Assembly: GCF_004118155.1 (NCBI RefSeq)
Contig: NZ_SAIQ01000001.1
Location: 248,001-312,000, forward strand
DNA from: Edaphocola flava
GTDB lineage: Bacteria; Bacteroidota; Bacteroidia; Chitinophagales; Chitinophagaceae
DNA: 64,000 nt
Direction: 5' to 3'
In this document: in pieces, positions 24,398-32,118 of the stretch
Layout of the letters: every line of letters starts with the position of its first letter
Position numbering within the stretch: position 1 is the stretch's first letter
Translations under genes and position numbers: made by a program
The notes under the pieces: model-generated
Databases searched by the model: none
Told to the model about the DNA's origin: nothing
The model's input: only the letters and a program-made list of their open reading frames with translations

Positions 24398-26053
24398 CTA
24401 TCTGAATAAAGTAATTTCTCCTTTAAATTCTTCTACACCATCTCTGGTACGCATACGGGCATAATAGTAATATACTCCGGCATCGGCTACTTTACCATTA
24501 AAGGTTCCGTCCCATCCGCTTTGTGCTTTAGAGCCGTAAGCGCTGTACACCAGTTGACCCCATCTGTTGAAGATATCAAACTCCTCAATAGTGATCAGGT
24601 TAGGATAGTTGCTCAGCGGGGCAAAGTAATCGTTACGTCCGTCACCGTTTGGCGTAAAGGCATTCGGGAACATTGTCTTTTTATCTTTGTAATCTACTGT
24701 CAGGTTGATCGTAACCGTACTGTCACAACCCAGTGAAGACAGGAAGCTTCCTTTATAAGTACCCGGATCCATCAGCTGCATATCACCAAACTCGTAGCTT
24801 TCGCCTTCATTGATGGTAATGTTCAGTGTTTTATTATAGCTAGGGAAAACTTTAACGGTCATGATACCGGTATCCTTACAACCCTGCGGTGTAGTACCGA
24901 TGGCGCGGTAAGTAGTGCTCTGTACCGGATTAGCCACAACAGAAGCACCAGTAGTAGCGCTTAACCCATCAGGAGGTGTCCAGGTAATATTAGGGGCACC
25001 TACTGCTGTCAGTAATAATGGTGTTCCTTTACAGATCTCTGCATATGCAGGGCTTATAGACATTTCAGGGGCAGGATTAACCGTAACGGTAATCGGCACA
25101 CGCTGGCTTTCAATAGCACAACCTGCAGCACTTTGCGTTACCCACCATGTAGTGGTACCTGGTGTGCTGGTATTTGGTGTAGGAGCGGTGCTGCTGCTGG
25201 TACCACCAGAAGAGGTAGTATACCAGTGAATATTAGCACCTGGTAATGTATTAGAAACGGTTAATGGTGCTGAAGTGGCGCCAACACAATAGCTCAGGTC
25301 TGCAACCGTAACAGGATCAGGTTGCTGACCACCGGAGATGATTACATTCTTAACAGCATGTGTTTCATAAAGTGCACCTGTAGAAGCGGAGAAACCGAAA
25401 TAACCTACGTTATTGTTTAAAGCCAGGGCTCCTGTAATGATTGGAGTAGCTCCACCATCCAGATACACGCTCATCACCCCACTCTGATAGATCATGGTAC
25501 AGGTATGCCAGCTACCATTGATCAGTGTAGACTGGTTGTATACTTCAGATCCGATAAGGCCGTTATATACGCCCTCTGTGTATCCTGTATTGGTAAATTT
25601 TCTGAGGGTAATCAGCGGGTTATTTGGTGGATTAACATTGTTATCATTACTGTATACATCGAAGATCAGGGCAAAGCCATTCATATTGGCCGGCATGCCC
25701 AAACCTGCGCCCAGTACGGTACCGGAAGGTGGATTGGCAATATACCAGAACGCCAGACCATCTGCAGGATCTACACCTGGTGTCACCGTAAATTTAAAGT
25801 CGAATGATACGCTGAAATAATCGCAGGCACTGCTCAGGTTCTGTGGGGTGCCATAGTAGATACTTCCGTTCTGACTTGTTGTGGCATTATTCAGCATAAT
25901 GTCCGTAACGTTGTTAAACGCTGTTCCGGTCAGTGTCCATCCGGTAGTATTAATAGGATTGCCATTTAACGTATATGTATAACTCTGAGCAAAGGCTCCG
26001 GGCATGATAGTAGTTAAAAAGCAAGCAATAATGAGTAGAAATTTGCTCTTCAT
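24398..26053 (-). CDS. Secreted lectin-like protein with gliding-motility (T9SS type B) C-terminal domain
   Basis: A 551-residue exported protein with signal peptide MKSKFLLIIACFLTTIMPGAFAQ. Residues ~25-240 form a concanavalin-A-like L-type lectin domain (DYFSVSFDFKFTVTPGVDPADGLAFWY, ALIFDVYSNDN), likely binding sugar. An Ig-like/CHU_C-type region follows at about 245-330 (YCVGATSAPLTVSNTLPG), then a PKD-like module. The last ~95 residues (MFPNAFTPNGDGRNDYF ... RTRDGVEEFKGEITLFR) are the gliding motility-associated C-terminal domain, which directs T9SS export and attachment through the type B route. A cell-surface carbohydrate-binding role is likely. It is single-gene, with a 393-bp upstream region. 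Confidence 0.87.
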   Translation of the reverse strand: MKSKFLLIIACFLTTIMPGAFAQSYTYTLNGNPINTTGWTLTGTAFNNVTDIMLNNATTSQNGSIYYGTPQNLSSACDYFSVSFDFKFTVTPGVDPADGLAFWYIANPPSGTVLGAGLGMPANMNGFALIFDVYSNDNNVNPPNNPLITLRKFTNTGYTEGVYNGLIGSEVYNQSTLINGSWHTCTMIYQSGVMSVYLDGGATPIITGALALNNNVGYFGFSASTGALYETHAVKNVIISGGQQPDPVTVADLSYCVGATSAPLTVSNTLPGANIHWYTTSSGGTSSSTAPTPNTSTPGTTTWWVTQSAAGCAIESQRVPITVTVNPAPEMSISPAYAEICKGTPLLLTAVGAPNITWTPPDGLSATTGASVVANPVQSTTYRAIGTTPQGCKDTGIMTVKVFPSYNKTLNITINEGESYEFGDMQLMDPGTYKGSFLSSLGCDSTVTINLTVDYKDKKTMFPNAFTPNGDGRNDYFAPLSNYPNLITIEEFDIFNRWGQLVYSAYGSKAQSGWDGTFNGKVADAGVYYYYARMRTRDGVEEFKGEITLFR

Positions 26054-26446
26054 AATGAAAGTGATTTTTTGTTGTCCGTAACAATAAAGACACTAAAATA
26101 CACTGCTTTGGTTGGATTTCATAGCAATTTGCCCAAATTATGCAAAAATTGAGGTCGAACAATAAGCTGATAATTACAGATTCGCCAATCAAATTTAAAA
26201 TAAAATAAATATGTAAATAATCCATTTAACAGGAACTACAATACATGAGACAAATAAATCATTTAACATTTCTACTGTTCCTGTGCCGGAAAATATCTTT
26301 TTACAATACCCCCGATTTCAAAATCACATACTTGAATTAAACAATGTGTACTCAAAAAAATATCCTGCTGAGAATAGATATATAATAAGTATAGCCCGGC
26401 AATATGCCGGGCTATACTTATTATATATTGTATGTAATTGCTGTTT
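26054..26446. other. AT-rich intergenic region with purA terminator
   Basis: This 393-bp gap between two minus-strand genes is AT-rich and has no plausible reading frame. It should contain the promoter of the T9SS type B gene; no full TTTG/TAnnTTTG pair is clear. The purA-proximal end (26381-26425) is a terminator, listed separately. I see no RNA gene or repeat in the rest. Confidence 0.6.
26381..26425 (-). terminator. purA terminator, 21-bp stem
   Basis: A perfect 21-bp inverted repeat with a 3-base loop (core agcccggca/tgccgggct) starts 22 bp past the purA stop. The outer part is A/T-rich, giving a T-rich end in both directions. Confidence 0.87.
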
Positions 26447-27715
26447 TTAGAAAAACTTCATCAGGTTATCTCTACCGGTACCATTAGATACATATTGTAC
26501 TCTGGTACCCAGGTAGTTCTCGATGAACTTGCAATACTCGGTAAAGGTTTCCGGTAAATGCTCCAGACTGGTACATGCACTGATCTTTTGTGCAGTCCAT
26601 CCAGGGAAAGATTGGTATACCGGCTCGATAGCCATATCACAGATATCAAAAGGCATTTCTTCCGTAACGGTTTCCCCTACTTTATAAGCAGTCGCCATTT
26701 TGATTTCTTCAAATTCATCCATAACGTCTGCCTTAGTAATGATCAGACGGGTAACGCCGCTCAGCATAATAGTATAGCGTAAAGCAACCAGATCGATCCA
26801 ACCACAACGTCTAGGACGTTTGGTCACTGCGCCGAACTCGTTACCGGCTTTGCGTAACGCTTCTCCGGTCTCATCGTGCAGCTCGGTAGGGAAAGGACCA
26901 CTACCTACGCGGGTACAATATGCTTTGGTAATACCATACACCTCACCGATCTGGGAAGGGGCAATACCCAAACCTGTACATACACCGGCTGTAATGGTAT
27001 TGGAAGAGGTAACGAACGGATAAGTACCGTAGTCTACATCCAGCATAGAGCCTTGTGCACCTTCAGCCAGTACTTTTTTGCCATTGGCAATATGATTATT
27101 CAACCAGTACTCACCATTCACAATATTCAATTGCTGCAGGTAAGCCACTGCTTCAAAGAAGGCTGCTTCCCATTCCTGCCATTCGACTTCGGTCTGGTAC
27201 ATACGCAGCATTTCTACATGCTTAGCTTTTAATTTTTCATAACGCTGCTTCCAGTCAGAAGCCATTAAATCTCCTACTCTCAGGCCGTTTCTGCCGGTCT
27301 TATCCATATAAGCCGGACCGATACCTTTTAAAGTAGAACCGATCTTTTCAGAACCTTTTGCATGCTCAGAAGCAGCATCGAGTGCTCTGTGCGTAGGCAG
27401 GATGATGTGTGCTTTATGAGAGATGAAGAGGTTTTCTTCAACAGGAACGCCCAGTGCTTTCAGACCTTCGATTTCTTCTTTTAAAGTTACCGGGTCAATT
27501 ACCACACCGTTACCGATAAGGTTCAGTTTGTTTTCCTGGAATACGCCGGAAGGAATGGTACGCAGTACAACCTTCTGTCCGTTTACGTAAAGAGTATGGC
27601 CTGCATTCGGGCCACCTTGAAAGCGTGCAATAATTTCGTACTGAGCTGCAAGGTAATCTACGATTTTACCTTTACCCTCATCACCCCATTGCAAACCTAT
27701 TAATACATCTACCAT
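26447..27715 (-). CDS. purA: Adenylosuccinate synthetase
   Basis: A 422-residue enzyme that joins IMP and aspartate with GTP hydrolysis in AMP synthesis. Signatures: QWGDEGKGKIVDYLA near the N-terminus (GTP-binding glycine loop with catalytic Asp), GPNAGHTLYV with the catalytic His, GSTLKGIGPAYMDKTGRNGLRVGDL, and the C-terminal TKADVMDEFEEIK guanine-recognition segment. The length is normal. It is monocistronic, with a terminator behind it. A TAATTTTG box lies 20 bp upstream of the ATG on the minus strand (27742-27735). Confidence 0.95.
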   Translation of the reverse strand: MVDVLIGLQWGDEGKGKIVDYLAAQYEIIARFQGGPNAGHTLYVNGQKVVLRTIPSGVFQENKLNLIGNGVVIDPVTLKEEIEGLKALGVPVEENLFISHKAHIILPTHRALDAASEHAKGSEKIGSTLKGIGPAYMDKTGRNGLRVGDLMASDWKQRYEKLKAKHVEMLRMYQTEVEWQEWEAAFFEAVAYLQQLNIVNGEYWLNNHIANGKKVLAEGAQGSMLDVDYGTYPFVTSSNTITAGVCTGLGIAPSQIGEVYGITKAYCTRVGSGPFPTELHDETGEALRKAGNEFGAVTKRPRRCGWIDLVALRYTIMLSGVTRLIITKADVMDEFEEIKMATAYKVGETVTEEMPFDICDMAIEPVYQSFPGWTAQKISACTSLEHLPETFTEYCKFIENYLGTRVQYVSNGTGRDNLMKFF

Positions 27716-27734
27716 AGCTTATTAAAGTAAAGCG

Positions 27735-27742
27735 CAAAATTA
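27735..27742 (-). promoter_or_regulatory. Candidate purA -7 box TAATTTTG
   Basis: TAATTTTG in minus-strand reading, ending 20 bp before the purA ATG, fits TAnnTTTG. No good -33 TTTG is seen at the right distance. Confidence 0.45.
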
Positions 27743-27788
27743 AGGAAACTTTTGGGGTAAAAAAGTATTTTTATCAACAAGCTATAAA

Positions 27789-27823
27789 TTAAAAAAGTCT
27801 CTTATCATTAAGATAAGAGACTT
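27789..27823 (-). terminator. Terminator after the tandem tRNA-Glu genes
   Basis: A 12-bp stem (aagtctcttatc/gataagagactt) with a 5-base loop is followed, in minus-strand reading, by a run of T. It lies 12 bp past the second tRNA. Confidence 0.85.
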
Positions 27824-27834
27824 GCTGCTTTTCG

Positions 27835-27906
27835 TACCACGTACGGGAATCGAACCCGTGATTCCTCCGTGAAAGGGAGGCGTCTTAACCCCTTGACCAA
27901 CGCGGC
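27835..27906 (-). tRNA. tRNA-Glu(UUC), copy without encoded CCA
   Basis: A 72-nt cloverleaf read on the minus strand. The acceptor is GCCGCGT paired to ACGTGGT (with G-T pairs), the D stem is GTC/GAC, and the anticodon stem CCTCC/GGAGG holds loop CTTTCAC with anticodon TTC. The T arm is ACGGG-TTCGATT-CCCGT, with discriminator A. The bases after the discriminator are CGA, so the CCA tail must be added enzymatically. It is identical in sequence to the copy at 27934-28008. Confidence 0.95.
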
Positions 27907-27933
27907 AAAAACGATCAACAATTAAAAAAACTC

Positions 27934-28008
27934 TGGTACCACGTACGGGAATCGAACCCGTGATTCCTCCGTGAAAGGGAGGCGTCTTAACCCCTTGACC
28001 AACGCGGC
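27934..28008 (-). tRNA. tRNA-Glu(UUC), copy with encoded CCA
   Basis: The same 72-nt tRNA body as the downstream copy, followed by an encoded CCA (27936-27934). It is the first of the two on the minus strand, 27 bp ahead of the second, and both are probably cut from one transcript. Confidence 0.95.
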
Positions 28009-28070
28009 AATTGTTGTTGTTTAATCGTTTTGGGATTGCAAAGGTAGAATCCTTTTTTTGATTTACCAAA

Positions 28071-28742
28071 TTATTTTATCAAAGATTTTTTGGAGCTTGT
28101 TTTTCCGGCATCCCAACCCTTGTGTTTACCACCTTCATGTGGTAGTTTAGGTCGCTCAGGAGTGGCTCTGGGAGCGGGTTCTGTAAATTCTTCTTCTCTT
28201 AGTAACAGATCAACCTGGTACTCTTCTTCTTTTACCAGATGACCGGTTACAGGATTGTAATAACGCCATAATCCATGCTTGGTATACCCTCTGTCAGATG
28301 AAATGATCACCATCGTATCATTCAGGGTAACCGGGTTAGTCACCATAAAAGTATCGTATGCATACTTGGAATATATGCCCCTGTAATGTCCGATGCAGTA
28401 CAACCGGCCTTCATCAAAATACTGTGCCTGTCCATCCAGCACACCTTGTTTAAATGTTTCAATAGAGATCAGCTGGCGCTCCTTACTGAGTTTATACCAC
28501 AGCCCACTCTTCAGATCATCTTTATAGGTACCGAACTCCATATAGGAGGGATCGCCAAACTGTTCCGGCATATTAAAGAACCACATACCCTGCTTCTTAC
28601 CCAGTTTATCTTTTTTGTTCAGGTTATCTTCACTAGTCGCCTTCGTCTCTTTGGTCTGTTGTGCATTCAGGGACAGTGGCAGTGCGTTCAAACCCATCAT
28701 CATCAGTACTGTGCCCAGTAATATTTGTTGCGCTTTTTTCAT
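28071..28742 (-). CDS. Exported protein with MORN/YwqK-like repeats
   Basis: A 223-residue protein with a signal peptide (LLGTVLMMMGLNALPLSLNAQ). The body contains short repeats of the type GLWYKLSKERQLISIETFKQGVLDGQAQYFDEGRLYCIGHY and, later, KHGLWRYYNPVTGHLVKEEEY. These resemble MORN or YwqK-type repeats, often found in Bacteroidota exported proteins. The C-terminus is basic (HKGWDAGKTSSKKSLIK). It may bind lipids or proteins at the envelope. It is divergent from the gene at 28845, with a 102-bp gap, and the tRNA pair starts 62 bp downstream. Function not established. Confidence 0.68.
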   Translation of the reverse strand: MKKAQQILLGTVLMMMGLNALPLSLNAQQTKETKATSEDNLNKKDKLGKKQGMWFFNMPEQFGDPSYMEFGTYKDDLKSGLWYKLSKERQLISIETFKQGVLDGQAQYFDEGRLYCIGHYRGIYSKYAYDTFMVTNPVTLNDTMVIISSDRGYTKHGLWRYYNPVTGHLVKEEEYQVDLLLREEEFTEPAPRATPERPKLPHEGGKHKGWDAGKTSSKKSLIK

Positions 28743-28844
28743 GCTCTAATTTATAATTCACTTTATTCTTATGCCAAAATAACGTAATTTTAGTTTATGC
28801 TGTGTATAAGCTATTGTGAAACCTTATTTTTACGGCCTTTCTCT

Positions 28845-29651
28845 ATGCGCATGTACCATTTCTGCATTTGCTTTTTACTGCTGTTCATTCCCGGCAAATC
28901 ATCTGCCCAGGAGCTTTTGTACCAAAAGCCGCTGAACAGTGCCGCAAAGAGTATGACTACCGATGAACTGGGTAATGTATACATCATCTTTAAAGACAAC
29001 AGCCTTGTAAAATATAGCCTTAACGGAGACAGCCTGGGCAATTACCGCAGCATACAGAATGGCGATCTGGCCACTGTTGATGCCAGTAACCCCCTCAAGC
29101 TCCTGCTTTTCTATCCCGAATATGGTAAAATAACTTTCCTCGACCGTATGCTCAGCCCTAAGAATGAGATGGACCTGAAGAAACTGAACCTCTTTCAGCC
29201 CACCGCTGCCGGTATGGCCAGGGATGGCAATATATGGGTATATGATGTGCAACTGGCGAAGCTGCAAAAAATTGATGAGCAGCTGAATGTAATGCAGCAA
29301 AGCGATGACCTGCGCTCTGCCACCGGCGATGTACTCTTTCCGGTACAGATACTGGACCGTGACCGCAAGATCTATACCGTAGACACTGCAAAGGGTATTT
29401 TTGTATTTGACCAGTATGCTACCATACTTACAAATATGGATTTGTTTCATGTGAAACAATTACAGGTATTCGATCATACACTGGTATACAGCACCCAACA
29501 AAAATGGATTAGTTATGATCTGAATATCATGAAGGAGCAGACCCTTCCCCTACCCGATGATCCGGAATTTATCATGGCCAGGATCGAAAAGGAGCGGATT
29601 TACTACTTATTTACCCACAAACTGCAAATATTCAGGACAATACACAATTAA
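28845..29651 (+). CDS. Exported protein, possible beta-propeller
   Basis: A 268-residue protein from ATG 28845 (ATG 28851 is possible) with signal peptide YHFCICFLLLFIPGKSSAQ. The mature part has repeated short units with a hydrophobic-polar alternation (MTTDELGNVYIIFKDNSLVKYSL, ARDGNIWVYDVQLAKLQKI, DRDRKIYTVDTAKGIFVFDQY). These suggest blades of a beta-propeller resembling NHL or SMP-30 folds. No catalytic residues are evident. It lies 18 bp upstream of the marC-like gene and is probably the first gene of a three-gene unit with it and the gene at 30275. Function unknown. Confidence 0.65.
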   Translation: MRMYHFCICFLLLFIPGKSSAQELLYQKPLNSAAKSMTTDELGNVYIIFKDNSLVKYSLNGDSLGNYRSIQNGDLATVDASNPLKLLLFYPEYGKITFLDRMLSPKNEMDLKKLNLFQPTAAGMARDGNIWVYDVQLAKLQKIDEQLNVMQQSDDLRSATGDVLFPVQILDRDRKIYTVDTAKGIFVFDQYATILTNMDLFHVKQLQVFDHTLVYSTQQKWISYDLNIMKEQTLPLPDDPEFIMARIEKERIYYLFTHKLQIFRTIHN

Positions 29652-29669
29652 AATCATCATTTTTGCGCT

Positions 29670-30254
29670 ATGAACGAATTCGGCCAGATTAATATCAATG
29701 AAATTGTCACCATATCGATTACGCTATTTGCCGTGATCGATATACTCGGATCTATACCGGTACTGATCGGTATTAAGAAAAAGATGGGCGATATCAGTGC
29801 ATTGACGGCAACAGTTGTGTCCGGTGCATTAATGATTCTTTTCTTCCTGGCGGGCAATGATATCCTGAAGTTTATGGGACTGGATGTCTCTTCTTTCGCG
29901 ATAGCGGGTTCGATCATTATCTTTATCCTGGGTCTGGAGATGATCCTGGGTATAGAGTTCTTCAAACCGGACGGCGGCTCGGCCAAGACCGGTAGTATTG
30001 TTCCTATTGCCTTTCCCCTGATTGCAGGATCGGGCACCTTAACCACTATTCTTTCTCTGAAATCGGCATACCACCAGTATAATGTCCTGATCGGCATCCT
30101 GGTGAACCTGGTGATTATTTTTGTCATTATCCGTTCACTCAATGCTATGGAAAAACTACTGGGGCCTGCGGGTATCCTGGTGATCCGTAAATTCTTCGGG
30201 GTAATCCTGATTGCTATTGCCGTGAAGATATTCAGAGAAAACATGCATTTATAA
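29670..30254 (+). CDS. MarC family integral membrane protein
   Basis: A 194-residue protein with six transmembrane helices. It shows family features FAVIDILGSIPVLIGI near the N-terminus, the GLDVSSFAIAGSIIIFILGLEMILGIEFF stretch, and PIAFPLIAGSGTLTTILSL, a MarC/YhgN signature. MarC was first linked to multiple antibiotic resistance but is now treated as an uncharacterised transporter-like family; its substrate is unknown. It is part of a plus-strand run starting with the putative propeller protein. Confidence 0.9.
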   Translation: MNEFGQININEIVTISITLFAVIDILGSIPVLIGIKKKMGDISALTATVVSGALMILFFLAGNDILKFMGLDVSSFAIAGSIIIFILGLEMILGIEFFKPDGGSAKTGSIVPIAFPLIAGSGTLTTILSLKSAYHQYNVLIGILVNLVIIFVIIRSLNAMEKLLGPAGILVIRKFFGVILIAIAVKIFRENMHL

Positions 30255-30274
30255 ACAAAATACCTGGCTACCGT

Positions 30275-30784
30275 ATGAATATCCTCTTCCATACCGGCGC
30301 TGCTATAGGAATTATTGCTCTATGTGCCCAGCATATACCCCGTAATCCACGACCTGTACAACAGGCCGGCTACGGTTTATTATGTTTCTCGCTGGGCATA
30401 ATCACACATGGTATCCTGGACTATATACCTCACTGCTACCCCGTACCGGCAGCACTGGATGCAAGTCTGGGCCTGATCATTATTTTACTCAACCTTTTGT
30501 TCGCCAGTGGTCGCTATCGCTTCATCATTTTTTCGGCCTTCCTCGGCAGCGTACTACCCGATCTGATCGACCTGGCTCCGCAGATTATCAACAAGCGTAC
30601 GCATATCGGTATGCCTACACACAGCCCATACTTTCCCTGGCACTGGAAAGAATTTTCCGGATCTATATACAATGGCCATTGCCTGGTGTCAGACATTAAT
30701 CATATTACCCTGCTGGCCTGTGTCCTGCTGGTATGCCTGGTAAACCGCCGGCACCTCAAAAGGCTATACCTGCAGCGCAGATAA
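30275..30784 (+). CDS. Polytopic membrane protein, DUF457/YdjM-like
   Basis: A 169-residue protein with about four hydrophobic helices and conserved His/Asp motifs near their ends: HGILDYIPH (about 45-53), GSVLPDLID (about 90-98) and PWHWKEF (about 121-127). This set resembles the LexA-regulated YdjM/DUF457 group of inner membrane metal-dependent hydrolases, but the match is from memory and modest. It starts 20 bp after marC and is probably co-transcribed. Function not established. Confidence 0.62.
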   Translation: MNILFHTGAAIGIIALCAQHIPRNPRPVQQAGYGLLCFSLGIITHGILDYIPHCYPVPAALDASLGLIIILLNLLFASGRYRFIIFSAFLGSVLPDLIDLAPQIINKRTHIGMPTHSPYFPWHWKEFSGSIYNGHCLVSDINHITLLACVLLVCLVNRRHLKRLYLQRR

Positions 30785-30850
30785 GGCACTTGTATGAAGA
30801 ACACAACATAATTTTAGCCCCTCTTATTTTTCCATCATAATCATTTGGCC

Positions 30851-30858
30851 TAATTTTG
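30851..30858 (+). promoter_or_regulatory. Candidate -7 box TAATTTTG before the PLP enzyme gene
   Basis: TAATTTTG lies 81 bp upstream of the ATG at 30939 and fits TAnnTTTG. The nearest TTTG (30844) is too close to be a -33 element, so support is partial. No SAM riboswitch fold was seen in the leader. Confidence 0.4.
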
Positions 30859-30938
30859 GGCTGCTTTCGCATTCCTGTATCAGGAAATAGAGAGTTTTTA
30901 CGTTTATTCATCTGATTAAAATACTTATCTGAAATTAT

Positions 30939-32096
30939 ATGAGCAATCATACTTCTTATGGTATCGGTACTAACCTGATCCATGCCGGTGTAGAACCGGA
31001 CCCAAGCACCGGAGCTATTATGACCCCGATCTTCCAGACCTCAACTTATGTACAGGATGCTCCTGATGAGCATAAAGGATTTGACTACTCCCGTGCAGGC
31101 AATCCTACCCGTCAGGCGCTGGAAAATGCACTGGCCGGTATCGAACACGGACAGTACGGCCTGGCATTCGGCAGCGGTGTTGCGGCAACAGATGCGGTTA
31201 TACGCCTGCTCAATCCCGGTGATGAAGTAATTGCGGCAAATGATATGTACGGTGGCACCTATCGTTTATTTGAAAAGCTGTTTGTCAAATTCGGCATCCG
31301 CTTTCATTATGTAGACATGAAGGACCCGGAGAATATCCGCAAAGCCATCAACAGCAATACCAAACTGATCTGGACCGAAACCCCGACCAATCCACTGATG
31401 AACATTACCGACATTGCGGCGATTGCAGCGATATCCAAAGCGGCTAATGTTTTATTATGTGTAGACAATACTTTTGCCTCTCCTTACCTGCAGAATCCTC
31501 TGGATCTGGGTGCTGATATCGTGATGCACTCTGCTACTAAATACCTGGGTGGTCACAGTGATGTGATCCTGGGTGCGCTGATCGTGAATGATAAGCAACT
31601 GAGAGATGATCTGTTCTTCATCCAGAAGAGTGCGGGTGCTGTACCGGGACCACAAGACTGTTTCCTGGTGCTAAGAGGGATCAAAACCCTGCACGTACGC
31701 ATGGATCGCCACTGTGAGAACGGTGCTAAAGTAGCACACTTCCTGCGCAACCATCCTAAGGTAGCTAAGGTGTACTGGGCGGGATTTGAAGACCATCCGG
31801 GACATGAAGTTGCGAAAAAGCAAATGCGCAATTTCGGTGGCATGATCAGTTTCGAACTGAAAGATGACAGCCCGGAGAATGTAAAACGTATGCTGATGTC
31901 TACCAAACTGATTGCCCTGGCAGAAAGCCTTGGTGGTGTAGAATCACTGATCAACCATCCTGCTACGATGACACATGCTTCTATTCCTCGTGAAGAGCGC
32001 ATCAAGAACGGTCTTTCCGACGGACTGATCCGCCTGAGCACGGGTATTGAAGATGTGGAAGATATTATCAATGACTTAAACCAGGCTATTGGATAA
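30939..32096 (+). CDS. Cystathionine gamma-synthase/lyase-type PLP enzyme
   Basis: A 385-residue fold-type I PLP enzyme of the Cys/Met metabolism family. The PLP lysine is K201 in MHSATKYLGGHSD. D176 (LCVDNTF) contacts the PLP nitrogen, and FGSGVAATDAVI holds the phosphate loop. YSRAGNPTRQALE is the second family signature. Specificity (gamma-synthase, beta-lyase or gamma-lyase) cannot be decided from sequence alone; the closest look is cystathionine gamma-synthase (MetB) or lyase. It acts in transsulfuration or methionine synthesis. Its end overlaps the non-ATG start of the next frame, but the preferred start of that gene is 22 bp downstream. Confidence 0.92.
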   Translation: MSNHTSYGIGTNLIHAGVEPDPSTGAIMTPIFQTSTYVQDAPDEHKGFDYSRAGNPTRQALENALAGIEHGQYGLAFGSGVAATDAVIRLLNPGDEVIAANDMYGGTYRLFEKLFVKFGIRFHYVDMKDPENIRKAINSNTKLIWTETPTNPLMNITDIAAIAAISKAANVLLCVDNTFASPYLQNPLDLGADIVMHSATKYLGGHSDVILGALIVNDKQLRDDLFFIQKSAGAVPGPQDCFLVLRGIKTLHVRMDRHCENGAKVAHFLRNHPKVAKVYWAGFEDHPGHEVAKKQMRNFGGMISFELKDDSPENVKRMLMSTKLIALAESLGGVESLINHPATMTHASIPREERIKNGLSDGLIRLSTGIEDVEDIINDLNQAIG

Positions 32097-32118
32097 ACTT
32101 AATTTATGGTACCGGCAC

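Noticed and set aside
27782-28069. A 95-codon frame covering the tRNA pair
   Set aside because: It is the translation of the repeated tRNA sequence, not a protein gene.
30785-30938. SAM or other riboswitch upstream of the PLP enzyme
   Set aside because: The leader has a promoter-like -7 box but no matching aptamer fold.
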